A DNA stretch of 64,000 bases from Epiperipatus broadwayi (GCA_028023455.1 JAQFVV010012400.1:13149748-13213747), one strand, 5' to 3'. Positions 12,051 through 24,977 are shown, counted from the stretch's first letter. The notes: generated by a model from the letters alone, not told the origin. Translations and numbers: made by a program.

Positions 12051-12870
12051 TAAATTGTTTAAGAATCGACAGGCTCGGGAATGTTATATCGCTATGTTTT
12101 TGCACAAAAACAGTGCCATCAAGTAATGTACAGTGGCTATTTAACAATTACCTATTATTTAACCAATTAAATTTTTCAGATTTCTATTGTAATTCTTGAA
12201 ACTTGTTACACTTGTTGAACTATTGCTCAGTACAGATGTTCAAACTAAGCTTTCTAGGGAAAAAAATGTATACTGAAAGGTAATTTGAAAAGATTTTAGA
12301 CTGAATGTTAGTCCAATATTTATAGCAAGCTTAGAGGAGTCATCACAAATCTGAAAGAATTGATTGATTATATACATATTAAAAATCTATATAGTTTTTC
12401 TATTTCCTTGGATGTTAATACATTATGAATATCATTGTCACTTTCAAATAAATATCTTGTATAACATGGCTAATGAGTTCTGACTGAAAAACTATGCTGA
12501 TCAGAACATTATTATTATGAATTTTACTGCATTGTGTCTCTGGTATGCATTGAATTATGCCGGCCGCTTTCTCCCAATCAGAAAAAAAAAAAAGGGTGAA
12601 GAAAGAAAACAACAAATGAAAAATATTATGTACTTATTGAAATATTTATGAAATATGAAATAAAATTGTTTGAAAAAAATGTTTGGTTGTATTCTCATCC
12701 TTGGTGTTCGCCTTAAGATGGCGTTGATGCTAATCAAAAACATATACATATAACGATTCCGGGCCTGACCTAAATAATCGATTTGATCTAAAAAGATCTG
12801 ATTTCTTAGATTTGTAATAAAATATTCTACTAACTAATACTATTATATGATGTTAGTTTTTTTCATTTTT

Positions 12871-13380
12871 GTAAATGTTTATTAATCTTATCTTGTTTTT
12901 GAGTTTGTGTGTCTTTAAAGTTACGGTGTTTTTCTAATTTTTTTTTTTTTTGACTTTACGTGTGTCTTTTTAAAGTTACGGTCTTTTTTTTTTTTTTTTT
13001 GCAAGAGTAAATCAATACTTTTATTCAAAAGCAAGACATAATAAGTAAATGTTTATTAATCTTATCTTGTTTTTGAGTTTGTATGTGTGTCTTTAAAGTT
13101 ACTGGGCTTTTTCGAATTTTTTTTTTTTGGACTTTAGGTGTGTCTTTTTAAAGTTACGGTATTTTTTTTTGCAAGAGTAAATCAATAATTTGATTCCAAA
13201 GCAAGACGTAATAAGTCAATGTTTATTAATCTTAGATTGTTTTTGAGTTTGTGTGTGTCTTTAAAGTTACGGGGCTTTTTCTCATTTTTTTTTTGGACTT
13301 TATGTTTGTCTTTTTTTTTTAAAGTTACGGTATTTTTGATCAAGAGTAAATAAATCATTTTATTAAATAAGCAAGATGTA
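12871..13380 (+). repeat. Tandem array, three units of about 166-174 bp
   Basis: Units begin at 12871, 13045 and 13215 with G(T)AAATGTTTATTAATCTTA or a close variant. Each unit contains two sub-repeats with CTTTAAAGTTAC(G/T)G followed by poly-T, and ends with GCAAGA(C/T)(A/G)TAAT. Poly-T length is the main difference between units. Confidence 0.75.
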
Positions 13381-13439
13381 ATTCTAAATCTATCAAAAGT
13401 AACGTAATTTATATACTACAATTTAGAATTGATATCTGA

Positions 13440-13910
13440 CTACTATTAGTAAGGACCGTCATTAAAAGACTCGATTGAAAAATGATATCCGACTAATTTC
13501 CGTTTTCTTTTTTTTTGGACGGGGGACGGACAGTAATAAATCAGAAAGTGGGTTGTTTTTGTTAACTCTGTCTATATAAAAAGGGTACCGTTATTGAAAT
13601 ACTAAATTTAAAAATGATAGCCGACTAATTTGCGTTTTTTTTGACAGTAATTAATCAGAAAGTGGGTTTCTTTTTTTTTTTTGGTAAATCTTGTGTATAT
13701 ATAAAAACAAACAAACCGTTTTTTTTTTTAAAGACAGTAATTAATCAGGAACTGGGTTGTTTTTGTTAGTGTGTAGATATAAAAACTAATCTTATTTTGA
13801 AATAAAAAATGTAACAAAAAAAAAATAATACCCGACTAATTTTATTTTTCGGATAAGTAATTCCTAATAATTAGACAGTGGGTTGTTTTTGTTTGTGCGT
13901 GTATATATAG
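13440..13910 (+). repeat. Tandem array of about 110-bp satellite units
   Basis: Four to five diverged units share a core CCGACTAATTT, then CAGTAATTAATCAGAAAGTG, then GTTGTTTTTGTTAGTGTGT and a short TATATA stretch. The same units fill 50330-52160. Confidence 0.72.
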
Positions 13911-14769
13911 CGAAAGTAACTGGTCACGGACGAATTCTCGCGAAAACGGTACTTTTCGCGTGATCCTTTAATTTTGTTTTCCCTTTCGCACCCTTAAAAG
14001 CAATTTTTGAGGGTTACCCCTTCGTAATGGAATCTTCAGGACATTATTACTAAACTTACAACAGTAAAGTAAGTTACAACACATTAAAAAAAATAGACGT
14101 CTTATCAAATTTTAAAAAACTACGACCGCTTCAAAGACACACACTCTCACACGAAACTACAGAGAAAATAGATATTCTACTATTACGAGAAAATGATGAA
14201 CAAAATCGACTACTACGGCAGCCGATCAAGGCATTTCTTTCTCTTTGCTTTTAGCATAGAAAAAAAAGCCATAACCGGCAGCTGTCGGGAACTCTTTCTG
14301 TGTTTTATCATAGAAAGAAGTCTCTTTGTGTTGGCTTCTGTCGCCGCCGCCTCCTCTGTCCAACATAACGTGAGGACTTTTCTGCGTTTATAACGTAGAA
14401 AAATTCCTCTTTTGTTGGGTGAAGGCCGGTGAAACGGTATATTTCTAGGAATTTACCTAGAAGTAGCGACATCTTAAGGTGAACACCAAGGATGAGAAAA
14501 CAACCAAAAGTTCAATAGTATCCTGTACATATCTTTAGCAACTATCAACTTTTACTAATATATATCAAAGTCAAAAGATTGGTATTCATAAAAAAATTTG
14601 TAATTCTTCAATAAGAAGATTTTATTATCAGATTTTTCAAAAGAATGCGTTATTTAAATATTAAATTGTGAGGTCATTTTCAAACTTCAGAATGAAGTGT
14701 TATTAACTTTTATTTAAAATACAGTATTTTACAAACACAGAAACATTACCAGCATATATTTTTCCATTA

Positions 14770-15814
14770 CAGTGTTTCTCCGATAATAAGACCAAGTCTT
14801 GTATTAATTTTTGCTCCAAAAGACACTGTAGGGCTTATTTTCAGGAGATGTTTTATTTTTTCATATACAAAAATCTACATTTCTTCAAATACTTCTCTTT
14901 AAAAGAAAGCTATAAGGTTTTTATCCCAAGAGCCCCTCACAGTTCCTTTCTTGTACTAGCCAGAATAGCTTTCTTTTTTTACTCATCTTATCTGGCGATC
15001 AAAATATTATTTCGTTGAAATTTACTGTTAATTCAAGTGTTAATTGAAGACTTGTGAGACAAAAGTAGTAATGAAAATGATTAAGAGTTAAGAATAGTTT
15101 GTTCACACAAAAGCAATAAAAAAATAGAAGCACAAAAATTCAGAAAATGTTTCCGTATTTCACACATGCATATTAAGTACATCCATTATCAAATATGCAA
15201 ATTGTAAATGCTTTCTAAATTATTTGTAATAGTCCTGCTTGGATATCCTTTTTAAAAACTTTTCTTTAGGAGAAATATTGATGATTTAACTTAAGCTAAA
15301 CTTTGATTATTAAATCACTTCTGTTATTTTAATAAAGTCTTTCAGAGAAAAAAAAATGTTTAAGAAATCAAACTAATTTTTCTTTTATCTTGAATATTTA
15401 AAAGCTACCATGCTGAAATTCTAAAACTAATATCAAAACATAAATAAAATAAGTACTAAAAATACATAAATGAAATTATAAATTGTTCATTATACCGACT
15501 TATGATAGATATATTGTTTCCCTATACAGGTAGAAGTACGTTTGTCGAAAATAGTCGACAGGAAAATACAAAAGTGCCATATAATTTATATTACATTTAT
15601 TTAAAACATTAATGACATAATATTATTTATTTATACATTTATTACTTTATAATCCGATACTTCCATCATATATTTCAACGGACAAACAAAAACCTATTAG
15701 GCTGCCGATCTTAACTAGTCCTTACCGTTGGAGTAGGGCTTATATTATAAACATCCTCAAAAAGCATGCTAGGGGCTTATTTTCTGATTAGGTCTTATTT
15801 TTGGAGAAACAGAG
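14770..15814. mobile_element. TIR DNA transposon relic with the GTTTCTCC...AATAAGACC terminus
   Basis: The left end is CAGTGTTTCTCCGATAATAA and the right end, read inward on the other strand, is CTCTGTTTCTCCAAAAATAA, both followed by GACC. Subterminal GGGCTTATTTTC motifs occur on both sides. Such termini are widespread in animal DNA transposons as I remember them; I do not assign a superfamily. No transposase frame and no convincing target duplication were seen. Confidence 0.62.
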
Positions 15815-17459
15815 GATGATTCAAGCCATAAATTATTTATGTTTTTAAATAGGGTTTTTGTATTTAAGATTTATTTTAAAATCATTTAAAGTCCAAATTT
15901 GTTAATAATTTATAAAGTGTTTGGTTAAATATATTTTATCATTGCAAACATTAATTATTACAAATATTTACAAGTATATACACGCAAAAAAAAAAAAAAA
16001 TAATGTTTTAAATTTATGAACCATGTTGTAACTAAATATATGCTGATAAACAGCATTACAGAAAATCATAACTGCTATTACACACACACACACACACACA
16101 CGTGCACAGTATTCATAGTAACATTTATAAAAAATGGTATTTATTATGTTAACAGACAAGAATATAAATTATATTCATTAATTAGTCACTCTTCAATATG
16201 GTTAATAAAAAATTGGGAGTTAGAATTGCTGTGTACATAATTGAAAAGGAAATATGATTTCACAAACACGTAATGTCATTGTCTCTATTAATGCAGAGAG
16301 ATGACTGATAGCAGATGATGAACACATGCTATATACTAATTTAAAAATAATAAAGTCAAAAAACTAAAAGAATAGAGCGAGGGAAACTGTACAGAGAAAA
16401 GATTGCTTATATCTTTAATGACCAACTTAATACTACAAGCCAGCAAAAAATACTCCTGGTCAACTATTGATTTTACAATTAGTCCTCATAAATCATTCTA
16501 TTATCTATGAACCTGAGTTTAGCATCTGACTTCTTCAGTTCAGGACTCTTAACTTTTATAATAAAAATTATATAATAAAATCATATTTGTCATATGATAC
16601 AGCACTTCAATGATAACTGATCCACGTGCAAAAATTAGATTGGTGATTATATATATTTTTTGATAAAATTTGATCTGAACTTGAGTGCTTTTAGAATAAT
16701 TGACTTTGGTTCTTCCATGATTTGACTATATCTGCCTCTTCTGTTATGACACTTATTGAAATTTTCTATTTCAGCTTTAGAGCCATAGCATCATTACCAA
16801 TATTATTAGTGTTTAATACCTGATACAAAACTTAAAAATATAGTGAATTGAAACCATGTTTTTTTACGCATCTTTCTATAAAATTTTTATTAGACACAAA
16901 CTGAATGAATTGAATTTTATTTCATTTATTTTTTTTTATAAATATCTTTTAAAAATGGCATTATTGTTTACATGTTGATATAAATGAATATTTAGTTAAT
17001 TTTATAATACTTTTGAATATTTTTTGCTACTACATAAATTTCTCATTATTCTTGATAATGGAATGTACAAAGTTATCTTTAAATTTACTTTGTTAATTAA
17101 ATTGATTGAGAGTATTAAATTCTTGAAATGTAACTCACCCCCCCCCTTCTTTGTCAGGCTTATTTCCTGTTGTGAATCTTAAATAAACTATTTAATTACC
17201 CTTATGTATTTAAAACATTAAATGCCTTTGTACTAGATATAATGCTATAAATTTGTAAATAGATAAGTATGTTTTATGTATATAATGCATATTTATTTAT
17301 TGTAAATTTTTATAGTCACGACATAAACAGTATTTAATTTATTACTTTTTTGAAAAGTTTTATTTACATTAGTTTTTTATAAGGTTATATATTTCTATTT
17401 ATAAAATATATGTATATATAATTTGTTAATTTAAGAATATGTTTTTTTTTTTTTTTCAG
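15815..17459 (+). other. Intron 2, last part with a (CA)n microsatellite
   Basis: AT-rich sequence. A dinucleotide (CA)n tract of about 11 units lies at 16080-16101. A C-run occurs near 17138. It ends at a long T-tract and CAG before the exon at 17460. Confidence 0.7.
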
Positions 17460-17767
17460 AAATTGGCACTAACATGCAACCAGAAGATATGGTTATATAC
17501 ACCTTTTCAGGCACATTAACAACAATTGCTGAAAAAATACGGGTAGCTTTCACAACTACCTACACTCGAGGTATTCTGATGCAAATTACATCCCATGTGG
17601 GTGAATATTTCACATTAGAACTAACTAATAGTGGAGCTTTGAAGATTACATTTGATTATGGATTTGATCGGCAAGAATTTATGGAAGATAGATTATATTT
17701 TCCCAATGGACAACACCATGATATTAGAATAACTCGTAGAAATTTAGGCTCTTTGCTGGTTATTTAT
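17460..17767 (+). CDS. Neurexin-IV/CASPR-like, exon C (last laminin-G, first part)
   Basis: The acceptor is a 16-T tract plus CAG; the donor is GTAAGA. The exon starts in phase 1 (joining the G left by exon B) and ends on a codon boundary. It encodes about 102 residues of the final laminin-G domain: an opening DMVIYTFSGTLTT, the strand AFTTTYTRGILMQI, then EYFTLELTNSGALKITFDYG, and the tail HDIRITRRN typical of the WHxI/V strand. The length fits the first half of a laminin-G domain that is split in this gene by two further introns. Confidence 0.93.
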
Positions 17768-20188
17768 GTAAGATTTTTTTTTTTCACAAAAGTAAATTAT
17801 TTTTAAAAATAATGAGAAATGTTTGCTTTTTAGTTTTTCAATTTATGAGACAAGCATGAATGTTCTATATAAAATATTAATATTTGTTTTGTTAATTTTA
17901 GACATATTCATCCTTCTAAAAAAATAAATTAATTAATTAATCCATTCTTAAGTAAAAAAGGCAGTTTGGACATTTGTGTGGAACTTTTGTGTTTTTCCCA
18001 TTACATAGATGCTTGAATGTCATCTGACTTTCTGAAAAACAAACCGTTTGATAAATATTGCTATTAAACCTTACTAGTATTTTATTAAAAGTACTGTTAA
18101 AAAAATAATGTTAACTAATTGTTATTGCAGTAATAGTATTGGTACTGTAATTTATATAATTATCACATTTGAGTGTTTAGTATTACATATGAATGACAAT
18201 GAAATATTCTCATTGCTACATTATTTTTAGTTTATTACTAGTGTAGTAAAGTGGAGGAGTAACAATCTCGAGTCCTAAAGGTTTCTAGATCAGAACTCAA
18301 TTGGTTACCTGATGTTGAAATGTCATTGCACCTAACTATTTGATACTTTTTTTTTTTTACCATGTTTTAAGATTGTTATTTTTTTTTGTATATTATTCAT
18401 TAAGACACATTTTAAGAGGTTTTCCATTTCAAGACAATAGAATAATCTATACTAATGATACAGAGATTACTTTTCAAATGACAAATTTAAAAAAATATAA
18501 GAATGTGTTTTACCTTGGAATGTTCTGCTATTTGGAATGCTGAAGATTTACTATATAGTTATAATGATGTTAATTCCAAATTAATGTTTATAGGTTGAAA
18601 TATTTATAATTATTGGTTCTTATGCCACATTTGTAAATAATTAGCAAGCATTAAATTAATAAATTAAGAAGAGTACATTTTTGAAATTAATAAAATGAAC
18701 AAAAACAATTGTCAAGTAAAAAACTTAACTGTATTCAATCTTATTTTCACAAACATTACACACACTAAAAAATAGTAATATAGAAAATGAAGTAGGCAAG
18801 GATTAAATCTTATAATATATAGCAATTTAAATCAGTAGTAGTTAAGTCCATTTGAAATAATGGTAGCAATAGTCATGAAAAAATGAAGAAAAGTAAGTGA
18901 ATTTGCTATTGAACCAAAAATCTTGCTTGTAGTCAGTATTAAAAGAGAAGTGTGAGGGGGGGGGGGTAATAATCAATCATTTTGTTAAAAATCTGAAAAT
19001 AACTTTACATATTTTGGAAGCAAAAATACTTTTATAGTGCATATATAAGTAGTTTATATATCATGGAGCCACAAACTATGCTGCATTTAACTATGCAACT
19101 GCAATTATATGCTACCCAAAGAAAAATGTAAAACAAATAAAAAAACATTAAAATTCACAAATTTGATATTCAGTCTTTTTCTCTTTGAATGCCACACATG
19201 ATTATATATATATTAATAAAATTTCTTTAGTTCATGTTGAAAGCACATGTATTTTATTCTTTCTTTATTATCCTTTCCGAATTTGATGTGCAGTATTTTG
19301 CATAATAAATTATTTTCTAAGTAAAATACTTAAAAAATAAAAGAGGCAGTAATTTCTTGTTAAAGAAAGCAGTCTGTTATGTTTCTTTAATAAAAAAAAA
19401 AAAGTTATTGAAAAAAATTCACTTGGAGCATTATTTTAAAAATAAAAATATGATAGGTTTTTTTATTTATTTTTCTTGCTTCAGTGAATGCATGAGTGAA
19501 CACACGTAAACATGGGGCAAAAAAGCTATTTTGGCTACTTGAGGAAAAAGTAGATTAACTTGAGGCTGTCAATAGTAATTGATAGTTTCCTAGCAACCCC
19601 ACTGCAAGTATATTTCTCTAGTTATTTATTATAAGGAAATGTCTCCACTCATTTCTTTGTTTACATGCATATTATACAACAAATTTAAATATATTTGCAT
19701 TTATGAGCCCTAAATATTTAAGATTTAAAAATACATGTATTCAGATATATTGCACATCATCAAAAATTAAAGGGGAGGGGATACTATTTTTAATATTGCT
19801 TTAATTAAATGTATTCAAATGGAAAGAATAGTCTGGTAGTCATAAACTTAGCAGAAAGTCTTTTATTTTTTTTTTAGAGACTGATTACAAATTTTATGAA
19901 ATAATTTTATATTAAATTAGTATAATGATAAAAAAATAAAGATTTCTGAAGAAAAATAGAAAATAAAAAACTTCCATGTAGTTATTTGAATGAAATTATT
20001 GTGTTTAATCTGCCCCTTAGGTGTTCACATATCTCTTGACAAGTAATATTATGTATAAGATATTAATAAATAATAAGATTCAATTGACATTTCTTTTATT
20101 GTCAGTTATGGTGGGATATTTAAAATGAGATTTTTCTTATGTATAATTAAGATATATTTTGATACTTTCCATGGGTTTTGGTGAAGTA
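17768..20188 (+). other. Intron 3, first part
   Basis: AT-rich intron sequence with a run of about 12 G at 18956-18967. I see no exon or recognised element before the terminal repeat at 20189. Confidence 0.6.
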
Positions 20189-21285
20189 CACCTGGGTCTC
20201 TTTTTACATGGACTTATTTAACACGATTTTGAAGTTACGCGATTCATGTTTCACCGGAAGTCGAACTCCGATAATGCGCTATTACTTTGAATAATAAATT
20301 TCGCACACTTACGTTATATTGAAAGTAATAGCATATTATTGGAATTCGACTTTCATCTTAGTAATTTCAATATTTTCAGTGCTTTATAATAGTAAGATTT
20401 TATGCAATAATGAAATTAAAATCATGATTTCCACATTTTATGTATACACTCATTAAATTTTACAAGATTATAATGTAAATTTGTTAAACATTGTGCGTGT
20501 TAATTTTGCATTTTAAATCACATTTTGTTTTTGCTTTTTAAAAAAGAACGTAATCAATTATTAATCATTTAGTGTCCACAAGTTTATTTTTAAAAGGTGA
20601 GTAATAGCAGTGGGCACAATTAAATTTGACAATTAAAAATTAAAATCTGATTTTTAATTGTAATTAACAATTTAAAAATTACGGCGACTTGAAATTAATG
20701 TGATGTGAAATTTGATTTTTAAACGGAATTGAAAATTAAAAAATTAAAGACAAAAATAAGAATTTAATTTTTAGTTGTTAGTTTCATAAACAATTAATAA
20801 AATCGTCTCAAAGATTAATTACTAATTACGTTGTCACCAGAAAACCATTGACACAACATGAGTGTGAAGTTGGCGATAGTTGTATTTCCTCTTGTGAAAA
20901 ATTGATTTTTTACCAATTTGCAAACGAACGTGTTTTTCGGCAAATAGCGATAATAATTAAAATGTGTATAAAAAAATGTAAATTAAATTATGCATAAAAA
21001 TATATTATTTTGAATAGAATTAAATATTATAGTTAAAAAAAGTTTGTCTTGTATCAATTTTTTTCAAATTTGAAATTTTTTATTAGTCATATTTTATTTC
21101 CTTATTTTTTTTTTTTGTGCGAATTTTAAAGTAATTTTAGGTTGGTGCTTTGCTTTTACGTGAATTTTGAAAAATCACAGACCGCATCCCCCTCCTTTCA
21201 ATGTAAGTTACGTCTATTTTTGCGCGATTTCGTTTGCACGTGTTTTCTGAGGAACCTATCTATCGCGTAAAATGAGACCCAGGCG
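20189..21285. mobile_element. 1.1-kb TIR element flanked by TA (copy 2, inverted)
   Basis: Second copy of the family at 2798-3900, in reverse orientation. The ends are CACCTGGGTCTC and GAGACCCAGGCG, next to TA at 20187-20188 and 21286-21287. The GAGGAACCTATCTATCGCG near the right end is the complement of the left-end sequence of copy 1. No coding frame. Together with copy 1 it brackets exons B and C with complementary sequence. Confidence 0.75.
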
Positions 21286-21982
21286 TATATACAAAATTGA
21301 TATGATATATATATACGATTGATAAATTATTATCTAAAACATAATTTTGAAATTGAAATGACAAAATGGATTAGGGAATATTAAATAGAAAAAAATAAAT
21401 TGAATTGTAAATATGGTTATGGGCATAATGTTATTATCTATCACAAAGTGTTTCTTATAATTCTCTTCCATAAATTCATTAGTTACCTTCATTGTTACCA
21501 CTGCTTTGGATTTTTTAAAAATTGTTTCACAATCTTAGCTTTTTTTCCTTAGGAGAGTAAAGCTTTGTATTTTAAAATTTATTTTTCTTTTGTTGATACA
21601 TTATCACTGATATAAAAAATGAAGAAATGTAATTTAGTAAGGCTTGTTTGAAAAGATTGGGTTTATAAAAACAAGAAAACATTTACATTGCTTCTAAGCA
21701 CACCCTTTTTTTAATTTGAATGAAAACTTATTCCACTGTTATAAATATATCTTTAAATTATTTTAGCATTAATTTAATCTCTGTTAACTTTTTTTTAATG
21801 TCAGATACTTTGATTGCGTGTAAGCATTATTTTCCGTTTTTTTTTTACGATGAAATAATATGCCTTGAACTTTTAGCTTGTATGAGAATTTTTTTGTTAC
21901 ACAAAATTAATCTACCCCACCCCCCTCCTATTTTATTAATAAAATTTAACTCTTAACGTGGTCTGTTATTATTAAGAAGATA

Positions 21983-22190
21983 TTGTATTGTGATTTGTTT
22001 TTTAAAGTTTATTTTTTACTACAATATCTAATAAATTAGCTTAATGCTGATTATTAGTTTATTACAATTCAAAAACATCGTGCTATATAAAATAAATATC
22101 TCATTTACAATATTTAATATAATTTAGCTATTTGTATTGTGATTTGTTTTTTAAAGTTTATTTTTTACTACAATATTTAATATAATTTAG
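21983..22190. repeat. Direct repeat around a repeat tail
   Basis: A segment of about 50 bp beginning TTGTATTGTGATTTG occurs at 21983 and again at 22133. Between them, 22055-22107 carries AGTTTATTACAATTC and TGCTATATAAAATAAATA, ending CTCATTTACAA. That piece also ends the foldback element at 62911-63337, so it is a member or fragment of the same dispersed family, inserted just before exon D. Confidence 0.6.
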
Positions 22191-22242
22191 CTATTTTCAA
22201 AATTAAATAAGATTATTAAAGAATTTTATTTGTTGATTTTAG

Positions 22243-22339
22243 GTTGATAATTATCCTGCCCGGGAAATTCCGTTAAGAGTTGGCCCAACTCAGGATGCCC
22301 AATTCAACAATATTAAGAAAATTTATATTGGAAAAAATG
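22243..22339 (+). CDS. Neurexin-IV/CASPR-like, exon D (laminin-G, middle)
   Basis: A 97-bp exon between TTGATTTTAG and donor GTAATT. It starts on a codon boundary and ends in phase 1, matching exon C upstream and exon E downstream. The 32 codons read VDNYPAREIPLRVG, then DAQFNNIKKIYIGKN, the strand-turn-strand part of laminin-G that precedes the GFIGC motif of exon E. It is too short to stand out as an open frame, but phase and sequence fit is strong. Confidence 0.88.
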
Positions 22340-22357
22340 GTAATTATTTTTCGTATT

Positions 22358-24720
22358 TTATTTTGGAATTTCATAAATTCTTTTTCCTTTAACAATCTTT
22401 CCATATTCATCATCATCATCATCAACCATTATTAATCCACTGCAGGATGGTCTCTCGAAGTTTAATCTATCTTCTCCGTTCTCTAGTCCTCTTCTCCACA
22501 TCACCCCTGCACACTTTTTTATTTCATCCATCCATCTCACATATGGTCTCTTTCTGGTTCTTTTACAATCTCTTGGAATTCAGTTTAAGAGTTTGTCAAT
22601 TTATTATCATCTCTTCTAGCAATATGTCCAAGTCTCAGATCCATAAGTAAGAAATGGTTAAACACATTAAAAACTCTTCCTTTTTAAACTCATAGGCATA
22701 TTTCCTTTTAATATTAAGTTATTTCTACCAAAAGTGCTCTAAGTTTTAAGTCTATGATTAATTTCATCCATTATGTTTCCATCGGTAGTAATAATCTGAC
22801 CAAGATATTTATAATTGGTATCTTCTTCTAACTCATCATAGTCAATCTTTATTTTCATCTTTTGAGAAAACCCATTGAACATTACTTTAGTTTTTATTTA
22901 CCTTTAGTCCTACTTTCTTACTATCATCTGATAACTCTTGCAACATTTCTTGAAGCTCTAAAGCATTATTTGCAAAAACAAAACTACATCATCTGCAAAA
23001 TCTAAATGACTTAAATAATCGCCATTTACTTTTATTTAGTTTCCCATTTTAATCTACAAAATACTTCTTGCAGCACTATTGTAAAAAGTTTTGGAGATAT
23101 GGAGTCACCCTTTCTTATGCAATGTTAACCTTCCTAGTATCGTTATGTAATCTAATTGTTGCTGTTTCATTTTTATAAACATTCTTCAGAATGACAATAT
23201 CCTTGGTCTATACCTTAACGGATCCAATGCTTTAATCACTGAAGAAATGTTTATAGAATCAAATGCCTTTTCATAATCTACAATTCCAAAGCATAATGGC
23301 AATTTATATTCATTGGTCCTTTCTATAACTTCTCTTAATACTTGGATATGATTTACTGTACTAAAACTACTTTTAAATTCAGCTTGTTCTCTTAGTTGCT
23401 TGAAACCCAATGTTATTGGTAGATGAGTTGTAATTATTTTGGTAAAAACTTTATATAAAACTGATAAAAGGCTGATAAGTCTATAATTTCTAATATCTTC
23501 TTCATTATCTTTTTTAAATATTAATATTAATACTGCATTCTTCTAATCATCTGGTACATCTTTATCATTTAAACATTTGGTATATAACTTTGCCAAAATT
23601 TTTTCTTTTTCTTCACCTGTTTTTTTTAATCTATTGATTATAATTCCATCATTACCTGGAGCTTTTCCTTTCTTCATAAATTTAATTGCATGCCTCACTT
23701 CTTCATTTAAAATTCTGGGGAATTTAGAAGATATAATAGTTGTAGGAGGTACTTGTTCTTTATTATTATATAATTAATTCTTGATAAAACTCTTCTACCC
23801 ATTTCATTATATCATCTCTCTTTTTAATAATAGTTCCATTTTTTTTTCTTATTGCAGAAATAATTTTCCCACCAATCCCAAAATGTTGTTTTACATGCTT
23901 GAAACTTTTATTCTCTTTTAACTGCTTTCCTTGCTAGTTCACAATTATACTTTGTTATATCATTATCAATTCTTTTTCGCATCATTTTACAAAATTTGAA
24001 ATATTCAATTCTTTTTAGTGTATCATTTTTATATATCCTCGTATTCCTTTTCTTCATAAATTCTCTAGTCTCAGAAATTTTATTGGTCAATTGCTGCTTT
24101 TTTCTACCAACTATCTTTGTTGCAGTTTTTAGAAGTGTATCAGTTAATTTCTTACTAATTTCATTCAAATCGGAATCATGTCCAAAATCTACTAATACTT
24201 GAAAATAATTTGCAAGTTCTAATTTAAATTCATTAGAATGTTTCTGAAGATTAGGAATATCAATTGTAAATATTGTTTTTCTTAATAATTTTTGTCTCTC
24301 TAGTTTTGCATTAACATGTATCTTACATCTTACTAATCGATGATCACTTCCTGTGTTATATTTATTAAGAACACTACAATCTTGAAATATGAATTTTCTG
24401 TTAGTCAAAATATAATCCAATTCTGCTGTATCTTCATTTGGATGCTTCCATGTCCATTTCCTTTTAACCTTTTTCTCAAAAAAAGAATTCATAATACAAA
24501 TTTTTTTTTTTCTGCAAACTCCACAAGTTTATATCCTCTCTCATTTCTATTACCACAACCAAAATTACCTACAGCATTTTCGTGTTTCATTTGTTTACCA
24601 ATTCTAGTATTAAATTCTCTCATAACAATTTTAAAATGTTGTTTATTCTGATCAAAAGCCTTTTGTACATCCATATAGAAATCTTCTACTACTTAATCAC
24701 TGTGAGAAATTTTTGGGCAT
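22358..24720 (-). pseudogene. Decayed RTE-like LINE (endonuclease-reverse transcriptase)
   Basis: Running on the minus strand, 24674 to 24489 gives an endonuclease part (MREFNTRIG, then NERGYKLVEFAE). 24492 to 23908 gives the end of the endonuclease (RKWTWKHPNE, DYILTNRK, TGSDHRLVR) and a linker. 23410 to 23186 gives a reverse-transcriptase part (FGIVDYEKAFDSI), and 22540 to 22358 the C-terminal RWMDEIKKCAG...W motif usual in RTE-type elements. Stops and frameshifts separate these blocks, and the 5' end is missing. A (TCA)n run at 22407-22423, which reads (TGA)n on the element's strand, is likely its 3' tail. It lies antisense in intron 4 of the neurexin-IV-like gene. Confidence 0.85.
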
Positions 24721-24977
24721 AAACCTGAATTATCTGTTATTAAGTTGAATAACTAATATTGCCAGTCTATCTGATACACCATCAATATAAAAGTATAATG
24801 CATTCAGTATATTTAATCATTCAAAGCATATCTATTTCAACCTAGCAGCAAAAAAAAAATATTTATTTTTCAACTAAAAGAAATATCACAAGTATCAGAA
24901 GATATTGTTTCTGTAATTAAGAGTTTTTGTCTATTAAATTTATGGCTTGCAAAGTATATATATAGGGATATATTTAT

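Larger units (their letters stand above)
9702..12140. mobile_element. TIR element with GC-richer left end, enclosing the hammerhead repeats
   Basis: The left end reads TTGTTAATTAGCCACTGTAC and the right end (complement strand, 12140 inward) reads nearly the same. The two ends match for about 45 bp, including CTTG(G/A)TGG and the AAAACA part. The left arm (9711-10400) is unusually GC-rich for this window and contains repeated GATCATA/GATCAGTA motifs. A segment near 10350 (CATCCTGCCA) recurs at 1128 in the Merlin-like fragment. No transposase frame is visible. The interior holds two direct repeats (11059-11390, 11480-11781) and homopolymer-rich sequence (11782-12050). No clear target duplication was found. 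It could be a Merlin-related non-autonomous element carrying a nested insertion. Confidence 0.6.
12682..14508. mobile_element. TIR element filled with satellite repeats (copy A)
   Basis: The terminal inverted repeats are about 42 bp: left TTTGGTTGTATTCTCATCC and onward, right end (14508 inward) TTTGGTTGTTTTCTCATCC and onward. Inside, in order: a short flank containing GCTAATCAAAAACA, a three-unit array of about 170 bp (12871-13380), an array of about 110-bp units (13440-13910), and a GC-richer right block (13919-14470) with several short hairpins. A related element at 50159-52610 keeps the same order. No transposase frame is visible. This resembles known families of TIR elements that carry internal tandem repeats; the family name is not known to me. 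Confidence 0.72.

Noticed and set aside
11764-12147. A 127-codon minus-strand frame
   Set aside because: It is made of A/T homopolymers in low-complexity DNA and overlaps repeat sequence; no protein-like composition.
16080-16101. CRISPR-like or regulatory repeat
   Set aside because: It is a plain (CA)n microsatellite.
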